A stretch of DNA of 64,000 nucleotides from Planctomycetaceae bacterium. Its GTDB lineage: Bacteria > Planctomycetota > Planctomycetia > Pirellulales > Thermoguttaceae. Below the pieces are notes generated by a model. The model was not told the DNA's origin. It ran no database searches and worked only from the letters and a program-made list of their open reading frames with translations. Of this stretch, positions 44,795 to 53,465 are shown piece after piece. Made by a program: the position numbers and the translations under genes. How positions within the stretch are numbered: position 1 is the first letter of the stretch; the number at the start of each line of letters is the position of its first letter. The stretch lies in the NCBI GenBank assembly GCA_012719125.1, contig JAAYAY010000028.1, forward strand, positions 100,282 through 164,281. The letters run 5' to 3'.

Positions 44795-46378
44795 ATGAGT
44801 GACACCTCCTCGAACTCGAAATCGCCCGAGACGGCGGAAGTGATTGTCGAGCCTGTCGCGTCGGACCCCGGCGGCAAGCGTCAGGTTCCGGCAACCCAGC
44901 CGGACTCCGAAGTCCACGTCGAACTGCCCCGTTCGACCGTATGGCACGACATTATCTGGGCGACGCCGAGTTGGCTTGTCAGCATGATCGTCCACGTGAT
45001 CATGTTGCTGGCCTTGGCCATGTTCTACCTTCCCGCCGGTTCGATGGACGACGCCCGCGAGTTGCTGCTGGCTACCGGAGACGACGAAGCCCTGGAAGAG
45101 CTCGAGGATTTCGACGATGAACCCCTCGAAACGCTCGACGTGATGAGTTCCGACGCCCTGGTTCTCGAATCGGTCATCCAACCGGAAGAGATCTCCATGG
45201 CGTCGTTCGACGAACCGGCCGCCGCGGTCCGCGTCGACTTGAGCGACACGGGGCTCGAACAAGCGCCGTCCATGGATCTGGCCGCCGCGATCGGCTCGCT
45301 CTCGGGCGACGCCCTTTCCGGCCGCGGAGAAAGCAAAGCCCTGCTCGTCAAACGAGACGGCGGAAACGACGCCAGCGAGAAGGCGGTTTCGCAGGCGCTG
45401 GTCTGGCTGACGGACCACCAGATGCCCGATGGCGGCTGGAACTTCGACCATGCCCTGTGTCCCTCCTGCAAGGGCCAGTGCCGAAACCCGGGCTCGCTCA
45501 GGGAGGCCCGCAATGCGGCCACGGCGATGGCCCTGCTCCCCTTCCTGGGCGCCGGCCAGACGCACAAGGAAGGCCAATACAAGAAGGTGGTCAACTCGGG
45601 CCTCTACTTCCTGACCAGGCGCATGAAAGTCTCGCCTCAAAAGGGTGGAAGCCTGCATGAGCCGGGCGGTTCCATGTATTCCCACGGGCTGGCCGCTATC
45701 ACGCTTTGCGAAGCCTATGCCATGACGCGAGATAAGGGCCTGTATCAAGCGGCCCAACTCGCCCTCAACTACATTGCCTATGCCCAGGATCGCATTGGCG
45801 GGGGGTGGCGATACGCCGAGCAGACTCCGGGCGATACTTCGGTGGTCGGGTGGCAGGTGATGGCCATGAAGAGCGGCCACATGGCCTACCTGACGATTAA
45901 CCCTAAGACGGTTCGCGGAGCTTCCATATTCCTCGATTCCGTCCAGGCGCGGAACGGGGCTCGATACGGGTACACCACTCCCGGCGACAAGGCATCGACC
46001 ACGGCCGTCGGGCTGCTCTGCCGGATGCACCTGGGCTGGGATCACGATCATCCGGCCTTGATCGAGGGCGTGAAGTTCCTTGCCGATCAGGGACCCTCGA
46101 AGAACAACAACTACTACAACTACTACGCGACTCAGGTGCTGCGCCACTACGAGGGCGACTTGTGGAAGCAGTGGAACGCCGTGATGCGCGACCAACTCAT
46201 CAAGACCCAGGCCCAGAAGGGGCACGAAAAGGGGAGTTGGCACGTGGGTGACGGCCACGGCGGCAAAGGCGGACGGCTCTACGACACTTCGCTGTCGACC
46301 ATGATCCTCGAAGTCTACTACCGTCACCTGCCGATCTATCGCAAACAGAGCACCGAAACGGAATTCACCCTGGATTGA
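44795..46378 (+). CDS. Membrane-anchored prenyltransferase/squalene-oxidase repeat protein
   Basis: 527 residues from ATG 44795, preceded by GGAAAGG. One transmembrane helix near residue 70 (TPSWLVSMIVHVIMLLALAMFYL) follows a polar N-terminus. An acidic stretch (EALEELEDFDDEPLETLD) leads to the C-terminal alpha/alpha-toroid, whose QW-like repeats are seen in ALVWLTDHQMPDGGWNFD, YIAYAQDRIGGGWRYAEQ, GWQVMAMKSG and LILEVYYRH. Squalene cyclase-type catalytic DxDD is absent, so it is probably a structural or binding member, widespread in planctomycetes. Confidence 0.85.
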   Translation: MSDTSSNSKSPETAEVIVEPVASDPGGKRQVPATQPDSEVHVELPRSTVWHDIIWATPSWLVSMIVHVIMLLALAMFYLPAGSMDDARELLLATGDDEALEELEDFDDEPLETLDVMSSDALVLESVIQPEEISMASFDEPAAAVRVDLSDTGLEQAPSMDLAAAIGSLSGDALSGRGESKALLVKRDGGNDASEKAVSQALVWLTDHQMPDGGWNFDHALCPSCKGQCRNPGSLREARNAATAMALLPFLGAGQTHKEGQYKKVVNSGLYFLTRRMKVSPQKGGSLHEPGGSMYSHGLAAITLCEAYAMTRDKGLYQAAQLALNYIAYAQDRIGGGWRYAEQTPGDTSVVGWQVMAMKSGHMAYLTINPKTVRGASIFLDSVQARNGARYGYTTPGDKASTTAVGLLCRMHLGWDHDHPALIEGVKFLADQGPSKNNNYYNYYATQVLRHYEGDLWKQWNAVMRDQLIKTQAQKGHEKGSWHVGDGHGGKGGRLYDTSLSTMILEVYYRHLPIYRKQSTETEFTLD

Positions 46379-46468
46379 ATCTCCGCCGGTGAAGGCGGCG
46401 GGCCCAAGCATTCATCGTTCCATGATTCCACTCTTCCATCATTCCGTTCTCCGTTTCCGAGGCAACAC

Positions 46469-47512
46469 TCACGTCGCCTCATCCAGTACGAGCATGGCCT
46501 TGATCACCCCGTCGTCATAGGCGGCTACCGTCTCAAAGGCCGGTTCGATCTGTTCCAGCGGGAAGTAGTGGGTTACCAGCGGACCCGCATCGATTCGGCC
46601 GTCGGCCATCATGCGAATGGCCGGTTCCATGCAGCCTTCCTGACGCCGCACGTTCCGGAACGTCAGTTCGCTGGTTCGCATCAGGTGGACGTCGAAAGTC
46701 AATTGGGGCGCCGTGGGAATGCCTACCATCACCAGGCGGCCGCCGGGGGTCAGGATTCGCATCGCCTGATCGACGCACACCGGGTCGCCGGAACACTCAA
46801 ACACGCAATCCAGACCCAGCGGCTCCCGTTCGAGGATTCGCTCGACGACAGAGTCCGTCGCGCTGCCCGTCCAATCGGCGCCGCACGTTTGTGCGACGGC
46901 CAGTCTCTCCGGCAACAGGTCGGTGACGTAGGTGGTGAGAGCCTCTGCTTCAGCCCTGGCCGTCAGGAGCACGCTCAACCCGATGGGGCCGCAGCCGAGA
47001 ATGCCGACTCGTTGGCCGTCCTTGAGCTGGCCCAGCCGAACCGAGTGGAGGCCGACGGAAAGAGGTTCGATCAACGCGGCTTCGTCGAGCGACAGCGAAT
47101 CGGGGATCGGCAGGCAGTTCCGGGCAGGCAACACCCGGTAGTCGGCGACGGCCCCCGGGGCCTCGTCGGGAGTACCCAAAAACTGGATCTCCCGGCAAGT
47201 GTTCGAGCGCCCCGAGCGGCACTGATCGCACCGGCCGCAGGTGAGCGCCGGATCGATCGCCACCCGTGTGCCCGGGGCTAGGCCGGCGTCCGCCCCCGCC
47301 TCCACGACGGTGCCCGCACATTCGTGTCCCAGGGTCGCCGGATAACGGACAACTCGGTTGGCAATCCGACCATGCACGAAGTAGTGGACGTCGGACCCGC
47401 AGATTCCCACGCGGTCGATCCGCACCTTCACTTCGTCGGGCTTCTCGACGTTCGGTTCCGCCACGTCGGTAATCTCGATCTTCTTCAGTTCGGTAAATCG
47501 CGCTTCTCGCAT
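46469..47512 (-). CDS. Zinc-dependent alcohol/sorbitol-type dehydrogenase
   Basis: 347 residues from ATG 47512 (MREARFTEL). Medium-chain dehydrogenase features in order: catalytic zinc ligands in VGICGSDVHYF and ATLGHECAGTVVEAG, structural zinc site in TCGRCDQCRSGRSNTC (four cysteines), and the NAD-binding QRVGILGCGPIGLSVL. The histidine-glutamate pattern (GHECAG) and overall layout fit L-iditol/sorbitol or xylitol dehydrogenase, which oxidise sugar alcohols to ketoses in the cytoplasm. It stands between the cyclase-repeat protein and a glycosyltransferase, with no transporter nearby. Confidence 0.88.
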   Translation of the reverse strand: MREARFTELKKIEITDVAEPNVEKPDEVKVRIDRVGICGSDVHYFVHGRIANRVVRYPATLGHECAGTVVEAGADAGLAPGTRVAIDPALTCGRCDQCRSGRSNTCREIQFLGTPDEAPGAVADYRVLPARNCLPIPDSLSLDEAALIEPLSVGLHSVRLGQLKDGQRVGILGCGPIGLSVLLTARAEAEALTTYVTDLLPERLAVAQTCGADWTGSATDSVVERILEREPLGLDCVFECSGDPVCVDQAMRILTPGGRLVMVGIPTAPQLTFDVHLMRTSELTFRNVRRQEGCMEPAIRMMADGRIDAGPLVTHYFPLEQIEPAFETVAAYDDGVIKAMLVLDEAT

Positions 47513-47695
47513 CACGGCTTCTCGTCGGGGCAGATTCCGGCAAAGGGGAACGAACGAAAACAACGGTCCATTAGACCCTCAGACTGAACAGTCAGCCAAG
47601 TGGGTGAATACCGACTTCTGAGAAAAGCTGGGCCGAGGCTGGAGAGCGTAGTCCGATGTCTCCTGCACGCACCTTCTTCGGCTCAATCCCGGCTG

Positions 47696-48781
47696 TCACG
47701 CGCTAAGCAGGGTCGCCGGTGACGTTTCCGGAAGCGCCGTTGCAGACGAGTCGTCGAACACGAGAAGCGACTCGTCGAGAGTCGGCTGGGCGACCGCTCT
47801 GATGATCCGAGCGAAACGGGGACCCCAGCGATCGACCGCGTAGTGCTGCTCGACCATTCGGCGGCCGGCGGCGCCCATCCGCGATCGCAACTGGGGATCG
47901 CATGCGAGACGTGCGATGGCGTCCGCCCATTCATCGGGCGTATCGGCGAGCAGGCCGGTTTCGCCGTGGACGACCATGTGCCGATTCATCCCCACCCGGT
48001 TCGCCACGACCGGCAGGCCCGCCGCCATGTACTGGAGGACTTTGAGTCCGCATTTTCCGCGACTCCAGGAATCGTCGGAAAGCCAACTGATGCCGATATC
48101 GGCATGGGCCAGTTCGGCGGCCTCGGTGGCTGCCGCCCAGGGCCGCAGGACCACGTGAATTCCAGCCAACTCGACGCTCCGGTCGCAAACCAGGCGCAAG
48201 CTCAGGCCGCGAACCTTCTCCGACGCCGCCCAAAGGTGGCGTTCGGCCAGCTTCAGGCCCGGGAGCGTGCTCGACGAACCAATCCAGGCCAGGCGGACGT
48301 TGGCGCCGACTCGATGATGTCGGCTCGGGCTGTAGTACTGGGGCTGAACGGTGGTCGGCACGACGTGGATCGGTTTGCTGCCGTCGATCTGGGCGGTGCA
48401 GCGGCGCAGGTACTCGTTGCCCACAATCACGGCGTCGGCCGCCGAGACGGTGGCCCGGAAGCGTCGCTCCCGCCGCCCGCTCTTGGGGCCCTTTCGCTGG
48501 AAACTGTCCCTTTGAAACACGGCGTCGTCCAGATCGTAGACGAGTCGCTTGGCAAAACGGCGTAGCAGATGCAACTGCCAGCGGGGTAGAAGTTTGCGTT
48601 GCAGGATCACGACGTCGGCTTCGGCCGCCGCCGGCAGGCGAAAAATGCGAGGGGCACCACTATGCCGGAGTGGGATGGTTTCGAGTTGAAGCCCTCGTTC
48701 AAACAGTGCCGCCGCATACGCCTCAATGCGATAGCGATAGCACACGTGGTGGGGGCGCTCAATCAGAGCCAGTACTTTCAT
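47696..48781 (-). CDS. GT4-like glycosyltransferase
   Basis: 361 residues. The C-terminal half carries the GT4 donor domain: RLAWIGSSSTLPGLKLAE, ADIGISWLSDDSWSRGKCGL, KVLQYMAAGLPVVANRVGMN and GETGLLADTPDEWADAIARL. The N-terminal half (RYRIEAYAAALFERGLQ) is the acceptor domain. It lacks a signal and membrane helices. It is likely to build a cell-surface polysaccharide; acceptor and sugar cannot be deduced. It is the last host gene before the island. Confidence 0.8.
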   Translation of the reverse strand: MKVLALIERPHHVCYRYRIEAYAAALFERGLQLETIPLRHSGAPRIFRLPAAAEADVVILQRKLLPRWQLHLLRRFAKRLVYDLDDAVFQRDSFQRKGPKSGRRERRFRATVSAADAVIVGNEYLRRCTAQIDGSKPIHVVPTTVQPQYYSPSRHHRVGANVRLAWIGSSSTLPGLKLAERHLWAASEKVRGLSLRLVCDRSVELAGIHVVLRPWAAATEAAELAHADIGISWLSDDSWSRGKCGLKVLQYMAAGLPVVANRVGMNRHMVVHGETGLLADTPDEWADAIARLACDPQLRSRMGAAGRRMVEQHYAVDRWGPRFARIIRAVAQPTLDESLLVFDDSSATALPETSPATLLSA

Positions 48782-49048
48782 CGTCGCCCTTTACCGTATT
48801 AGCGACTTCGCATGCCCGTCGCACGCTTCCCTGCGTCTACGGAAGGCAGAATCCTAGCAAAACCACTCGGGTGGGTCCACGGCGAAACTGCTCAATCTGT
48901 CGGGAATCTGCGAAGCTAGAGAAACTCGGACGAGTTGAAGCAACGCCAACCAGCCGTTGCACCTTCCGGCCACCAGCCTTTTTGGCACCGAACCGGTACC
49001 TTCGGGACCTTGTCATAAGACCAGGGACCTACTAAACTTAAACCCAGC

Positions 49049-49087
49049 CGGAGGGTACGCGAATGGCTAGCAGCCTGACTCGAAATC
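49049..49087. other. Left attachment-like fragment: 5' half of tRNA-Ser(CGA)
   Basis: 39 bases (CGGAGGGTACGCGAATGGCT onward) identical to 59632-59670, the 5' half of the complete tRNA-Ser gene up to the end of the anticodon loop. The copy breaks off inside the anticodon stem (CGAAATC then GAAATC). It is best read as the left boundary of an integrated element whose right boundary is the intact tRNA. Confidence 0.8.
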
Positions 49088-49222
49088 GAAATCTTGGCAC
49101 TTTGGGCAATCTAGGCGAAATGGGAAATATAAGCCCAAATCTCAATCCGGCAACGACTTAGGTCCAATTCTCTCGCTTTCCGGCAAGCCCCGAAACACCC
49201 CTCTAGCGGACTAATACGGGCG

Positions 49223-49837
49223 TCAATGACGCCCTGGCACGATCGTGTTCAGATCGTGCGAGACCGTATCCGTTGTGGATAGCAGGCCAGAGAATGCACC
49301 ACTGGCGAACCAACTGAGGAACTCAGTGAGTTGGACCCGGAAGTTACCACCCAGGCGGCCACCATACGAGTCGGTCCGGGAGATACTGGTTAGGTAGCTG
49401 TGCTGGCCTTGTGGAGTGACATCCTGCAACCAGAGGTTCTGGGAAGTCCTGTCGATCTGCCCCCAGCGGAAGCCGCCGAAGATGTCCAGTTCACAGCACT
49501 GACCAAGACAGAAGCGTCTCAAGAGTTGCAGGTCGTGGACTTGGTAATCCAGGTCATCGTCGCAGGACAAATACTCCACCCAGTTATTGATGGGATAGCT
49601 CTGCTCCCCGAACGCATCCGAGGCATAGTACGTGTAGTTCCACGATGCCTCCCAGCAGTTGAGTCGGTAGCCAATTCCGGCACGGACCCCGCTGCCAGCA
49701 TGCTCTGTGCTGGGCCCTCGGTCTATGAAGTGGTGGAAATCGCTGGAATTCGCCCGCCAGTACAGGTAATCGACGTTCCCAGTGATCTGGGCTGCTGCTG
49801 GCGATGCCAGCAGCAACAGCACCGCTATCGTCCGCAT
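49223..49837 (-). CDS. Lpg1974-like pore-forming outer membrane protein, short
   Basis: 204 residues from ATG 49837 with signal peptide MRTIAVLLLLASPAAA; GGAGGAG precedes the start. The mature part alternates as in a beta-barrel: ITGNVDYLYWRANSSDFHHF, GVRAGIGYRLNCWEASWNYT, CCELDIFGGFRWGQIDRTSQN, SYGGRLGGNFRVQL and FLSWFASGAFSGLL. This matches the Lpg1974/Legionella OMP family, of which planctomycetes have many. It is shorter than usual and appears to end before the last strands, perhaps truncated. It is the first gene inside the left tRNA-Ser boundary. Confidence 0.65.
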   Translation of the reverse strand: MRTIAVLLLLASPAAAQITGNVDYLYWRANSSDFHHFIDRGPSTEHAGSGVRAGIGYRLNCWEASWNYTYYASDAFGEQSYPINNWVEYLSCDDDLDYQVHDLQLLRRFCLGQCCELDIFGGFRWGQIDRTSQNLWLQDVTPQGQHSYLTSISRTDSYGGRLGGNFRVQLTEFLSWFASGAFSGLLSTTDTVSHDLNTIVPGRH

Positions 49838-50349
49838 ACTTCTCCTCCGTGGTAAGCCATGCGGATTGTATCGGTTGTGCTGATCGAAAGTCTTTAGGGT
49901 TTTCAAATGGGGCTTGAGCGAGCGAACACAGCATCACTGCGGCTGGTGGCTGGGCCGGGGGTCGGCCCGAGCCGGCCCCAGGCCCGAGCCCGAATCACAG
50001 TATCAGTGCGGCTGGCGGGTTCTGACGCGGCAGTCATCCCACGTCCCCGCCACCACGGTCGAAGGAGCAGGGGCAGGGTGGGGTTATAGGGGTTCTGTCA
50101 GGTCTGCCGAATCTGACCCGCCCTGGGTTCCGGCGGCACCGGCGGGGCGGAATTTGGGGGCCCTACAATCGGAACAGATGTCTTTCCATTGACGTTGCGG
50201 TCGTAGTGATTATGACGATTCCACCCAATGGTGGGGTTAGCCAAAACAGCGATTCCCAAACCCTTTCAGTATCTCTATTTACAGCGTGGACATAGGGCGT
50301 GGTGAAAATCGAGCCGGGAAATTGAACCGTCTCAGTATCAATGATACTG

Positions 50350-50760
50350 GTAGCGGTGAGGCTGGCCGGCTCGGGGCTGCGCCGAGTCCGCGCCGAATCG
50401 CGCCGGATGTGCGCCGAATATGCGGTGAGGGGTGGGGCGGTGGGGCGGGCTGGCGGTGGGGCCCGCCAGCCGCTCGGCATACCGAATCACCGATTCGGTG
50501 TTCGCCGATCGGTGCGGCTCGGGGATCGGCTCGGGGATCGGCTCGGGGCCCGGCCACAGGGTCCGAGGCTCGGGACTCGGGCGGCCACCGTCGCGGCCCA
50601 CCCGCTCGGGCCCACGGGCTCGGGTCCACGGGCTCGGGCGGGACGGCTCACGGCTCGGGCGGGGCCGGCTCGGGCCCAGCCGGCTCGGACTCGGGCTCAC
50701 CTGCTCGGGGCGGGACGGCCCCACCGGCTCGGGCCCACGGGCCGGCGCGGGGCCCGGACC
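50350..50760. repeat. GC-rich array of GGCTCGGG-type octamers
   Basis: About sixteen CTCGG cores, most as GGCTCGGG and spaced irregularly, occupy about 360 bases. Earlier related bits occur at 49945-50010 (GGCCCGAGCC). Both strands are open in several frames because of composition, but nothing resembles a protein. The adjacent CAGTATCAATGATACTG (50333-50349) is a perfect palindrome around one base. The whole stretch 49838-50986 has no convincing gene. Confidence 0.7.
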
Positions 50761-50986
50761 CAGCACCTTGGACCGCTCGCTACACAGACCGTTTACACGC
50801 ATCGATTTTAAGGGCCCTAGGAGGCCCGTGGCTGCGTCGGAGATTCGGGGTGGTGTTCTGATCCGCAGTGAGTGGTTGAATGCGGCGTATGGCGTCTGGA
50901 ACATCATAAGCGCCGCGCTGCGCTTAGCGCCGGGGGCGGTGCGCGGCGCGGGGCCTGGAATAGACCCCCCTGGGTATTTGACCCTC

Positions 50987-51562
50987 CTACCAGACGCGAC
51001 CCTTGAGCGCGTCGATTACGGCGGTCGGCCGCAGGTGATCGACGTATCGCTGCGTCGTGGCGAGGCTGGAGTGGCCGAGCGCTCGCTGGATGACTCGGAT
51101 GTCGATCTGCTCATCCGCCATCCCGGCAGCGAAGGAATGCCGCAGGCCGTGAGCATGGACACGCTTTGCAATCCCGGCCTTGGCCGCGAGGCGGGGGAGC
51201 AGGTTGCGGACGTAGGAGGCCAGCACCGACTCGCCTCGCAGCGTGGAGATGATCGGGCCGGCGATCCCCAGCCGAGCCTTGCGCTCAAGCCAAGCCTGGA
51301 CCACGGCGAGCGCCTCGGGGTCCAGGGCCACGGTGCGAGCCTTGCTGCCCTTGCCGCGTCGAACCCGTAAGACGCCGTCATCCAGGTCTCGCGGATGGAC
51401 ACTCAGCGCCTCGGCAATTCGCAGGCCGGCACGCCACAGCAGGACGAGCAGGGCTCGATTGCGCAGGCCGATGGATGACGGGCCACAAGCCGCGAGCAGG
51501 CTCTTGGCTTCGGCCGGGGTCAGCGGCTCGGCGGGAAATTTCTGGCCTTTGGTGTTCGGCAC
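50987..51562 (-). CDS. Short tyrosine recombinase (XerC/D-like catalytic domain)
   Basis: 191 residues, comprising the catalytic domain only. It shows the arginine in WRAGLRIAEALSV, lysine in RGKGSKARTVAL, the HxxR box HAHGLRHSFAAGM, and the terminal ALGHSSLATTQRYVDH with histidine and nucleophilic tyrosine. The N-terminal SAM-like core-binding domain of Xer proteins is missing, yet catalytic residues are all there. Such short recombinases occur in integrons, telomere resolvases' relatives and planctomycete elements. It is divergent from the 51684 gene, with repeated AGCGCTACT motifs between. Confidence 0.88.
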   Translation of the reverse strand: MPNTKGQKFPAEPLTPAEAKSLLAACGPSSIGLRNRALLVLLWRAGLRIAEALSVHPRDLDDGVLRVRRGKGSKARTVALDPEALAVVQAWLERKARLGIAGPIISTLRGESVLASYVRNLLPRLAAKAGIAKRVHAHGLRHSFAAGMADEQIDIRVIQRALGHSSLATTQRYVDHLRPTAVIDALKGRVW

Positions 51563-51585
51563 GGTGTCACCTCAGTTTTGCAGCA

Positions 51586-51665
51586 TAGTAGCGCTTTGTG
51601 AAGTTAGCGCTACTCTATAGGCAATCATACCATACCTTTGGCGGAAGTCAAGCAAAAGCGCTACT
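51586..51665. promoter_or_regulatory. Operator-like region with three AGCGCTACT half-sites
   Basis: The motif AGTAGCGCT (inverted) at about 51587 and AGCGCTACT at about 51606 and 51657 occur in the 121-base gap between two divergent island genes. The first two are arranged as an inverted pair about ten bases apart. This is the position and shape of a shared repressor site. Confidence 0.5.
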
Positions 51666-51683
51666 GAATAGGAGAAATAGGCA

Positions 51684-52040
51684 ATGGCATTCACTGGGGC
51701 GGAGAAGTGGCAGAGGTGGCGGCAGCGGCACCCCGATCGATACAGAGCGACACTCGAAAAGCGGCGAGCCAAGCGCGGTCACCTGGGATCACGCAAATAC
51801 CGCTGCGGCCGGCGGGCTGGATGGGGAGTTTACATCCTATTTGACGGGGATCGGCCGGTTGGGGCCGTGGCCGCGCATTGCGGCACGACCGCGTTGCTGG
51901 GATTTGAGGCTCGATTGTTCTTGGACGGCATCCCCCGGAAGCTGGCCTGCAAGTTGGCGGTCCAGGAATCTCGCAGGTTGGGGGTCCGATTGTGCGGGAT
52001 TCACTGGCTGGCGCGGCGGATCGCGGCCGGGGCGGTCTGA
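51684..52040 (+). CDS. Hypothetical island protein
   Basis: 118 residues; TAGGAGAAATAGGCA places a ribosome site before ATG 51684. The N-terminus is very basic (KWQRWRQRHPDRYRATLEKR-RAKRGHLG), suited to nucleic acid binding. The second half (GWGVYILFDGDRPVGAVAAH, LFLDGIPRKLACKLAVQESR) has alternating strand and helix. No family is recognised. It shares a divergent promoter region with the short recombinase. Confidence 0.5.
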   Translation: MAFTGAEKWQRWRQRHPDRYRATLEKRRAKRGHLGSRKYRCGRRAGWGVYILFDGDRPVGAVAAHCGTTALLGFEARLFLDGIPRKLACKLAVQESRRLGVRLCGIHWLARRIAAGAV

Positions 52041-52232
52041 GGTGGAGCGTTTACACGCTCTAACCGCGCGTGAGAATTGGCAGCTTCCCCTGCCGCGTTG
52101 AAGTATTTCGACGCAGGGTGAAAATTTACGGGCGTTTTGCCCGCTTATATAAATAGGGACGAATTGTGTCAAAATTCAAGGGGAAAGCTCATCCCTGTAT
52201 AGGGGCGATCACAACGACCAAAGGAACACACC

Positions 52233-52472
52233 ATGCTCGAATCAATCATCCAGAGATGTCAGCCAGGCGGCTCGGCCCCGGTGACGGAAATCGTTCGACT
52301 TTTCCGCGAAACGTACCCGAACCAGAAGCGGAAGTGGCCGCGAAGCAGAATTCTCGCCGATTTGACCGCGCGCGGTTACAAGTTGGCCGTCGACCAAATG
52401 GGAAGGCAACGCGTTGTCGGCCTGAGTCTGCCGGTCGAGGTTTCGGTGGTCGACGGCCGGATCGTCGCGTAA
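52233..52472 (+). CDS. Small winged-helix-like island protein
   Basis: 79 residues; ACCAAAGGAACACACC precedes ATG 52233. VTEIVRLFRETYPNQKRKWP followed by RSRILADLTARGYKLAVD and RQRVVGLSL looks like the winged-helix found at the C-terminus of phage/plasmid D5-type primases, but it is encoded here as a separate small protein. It lies directly upstream of the origin-like repeats and 994 bases before the primase-helicase gene, so it may be an initiator accessory factor. Confidence 0.5.
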   Translation: MLESIIQRCQPGGSAPVTEIVRLFRETYPNQKRKWPRSRILADLTARGYKLAVDQMGRQRVVGLSLPVEVSVVDGRIVA

Positions 52473-52536
52473 CCCGCCAGCCACCAGAATCCAGTTTTGG
52501 TCCCAGCCGTGGTTTCCCTTTCTGACGCGGCTGGCA

Positions 52537-53067
52537 GGCCGAACATCCCCATCATGGTGGGCTCAGTAGCCCCATCCGGGTGGCTTGCGGGTCTCAATCG
52601 ACGCGTTTTTGTGACGCTCAACTTGAGCGTCACATGAGCGTCACAGACGTAAAACCTTTCATAGTAATGCTTTAGAGTGTCTGTGACGCTCGTGACGCTC
52701 AAAACGGCCAAATTCGCCTATAGGGCGCAATAGTGTTTTTTCTATTTAGGGGTAGGGGGGTCCCCGTTAGAGTGTAAATCAAAGAACACACTTGCGCCTA
52801 TATGCGTGACTTGGTTGTTTTGAGCGTCACGAGCGTCACACGAGAGGTAACCCCTTATGCAGCAACAAGTTAAGAGTGTGACGCTCATGTGACGCTCAAC
52901 TTGAGCGTCACAAAAACGCGTCAAACAAGAAAGAAGAAGGCAAATGGCAACTGTTACTGAAGCAATCGGCCGTTTTCTCACGGCCTGCCAGCATCCAGTT
53001 TCCAGCCGCGACCGGCCGAACACACCCATTCTGGCGGGGATAGTATCCCCATCCGGGTGGATTGCGG
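52537..53067. repeat. Putative replication origin with iterons and 54-bp repeat pair
   Basis: Nine GTGACGCTCA/TGAGCGTCAC-type copies lie at 52611, 52624, 52635, 52683, 52692, 52821, 52831, 52878-52889 (two) and 52902, with several paired as GTGACGCTCAACTTGAGCGT palindromes. A 54-base segment (GGCCGAACA to GGTTGCGG-like ends) occurs at 52537-52590 and 53014-53067 with a few changes, flanking the iterons. Between 53090 and 53400, GTGCGGACA-like motifs continue. All of it precedes the primase-helicase gene. No gene is seen in 52473-53465. Confidence 0.6.
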
Positions 53068-53465
53068 TCACTTTCACCGCGTAGATACGTCCACACTGTC
53101 CGCAGTGACCGGACTACGATTTTGAGTGTCAGGACGGTGTTAAGATGTTGCTACGTAACGTCTTGCGTCACAAACGTCCTCACTGTCCTCACTTTTTTCA
53201 AAATAGATCGGCTCTTTAGCAAGTAATACACAGAACGTACAGAGCGCACCCTACATACGTAGGTGACTCACCATGGCAAAATCCGGGTCATAGTGCGGAC
53301 ATTGCGGACGGATTTTGCCGTAACACCTTTGCCATAAGTCACTTACAGCATCCGCGGCATTGGTTCGTAGTCCGGCGCGGTACGGACATAGTGCGGACAA
53401 CACTTGGTAGGCCCGCCCAAACCAACCAAGAATCTCATCTGGGCATCTCACTAGGAGTCCACAGC

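Noticed and set aside
50432..51370. Gly/Ser/Arg-rich open frames across the GGCTCGGG array
   Set aside because: They translate a simple repeat in several frames at once, have no start signals and run antisense to a recombinase gene with all catalytic residues.
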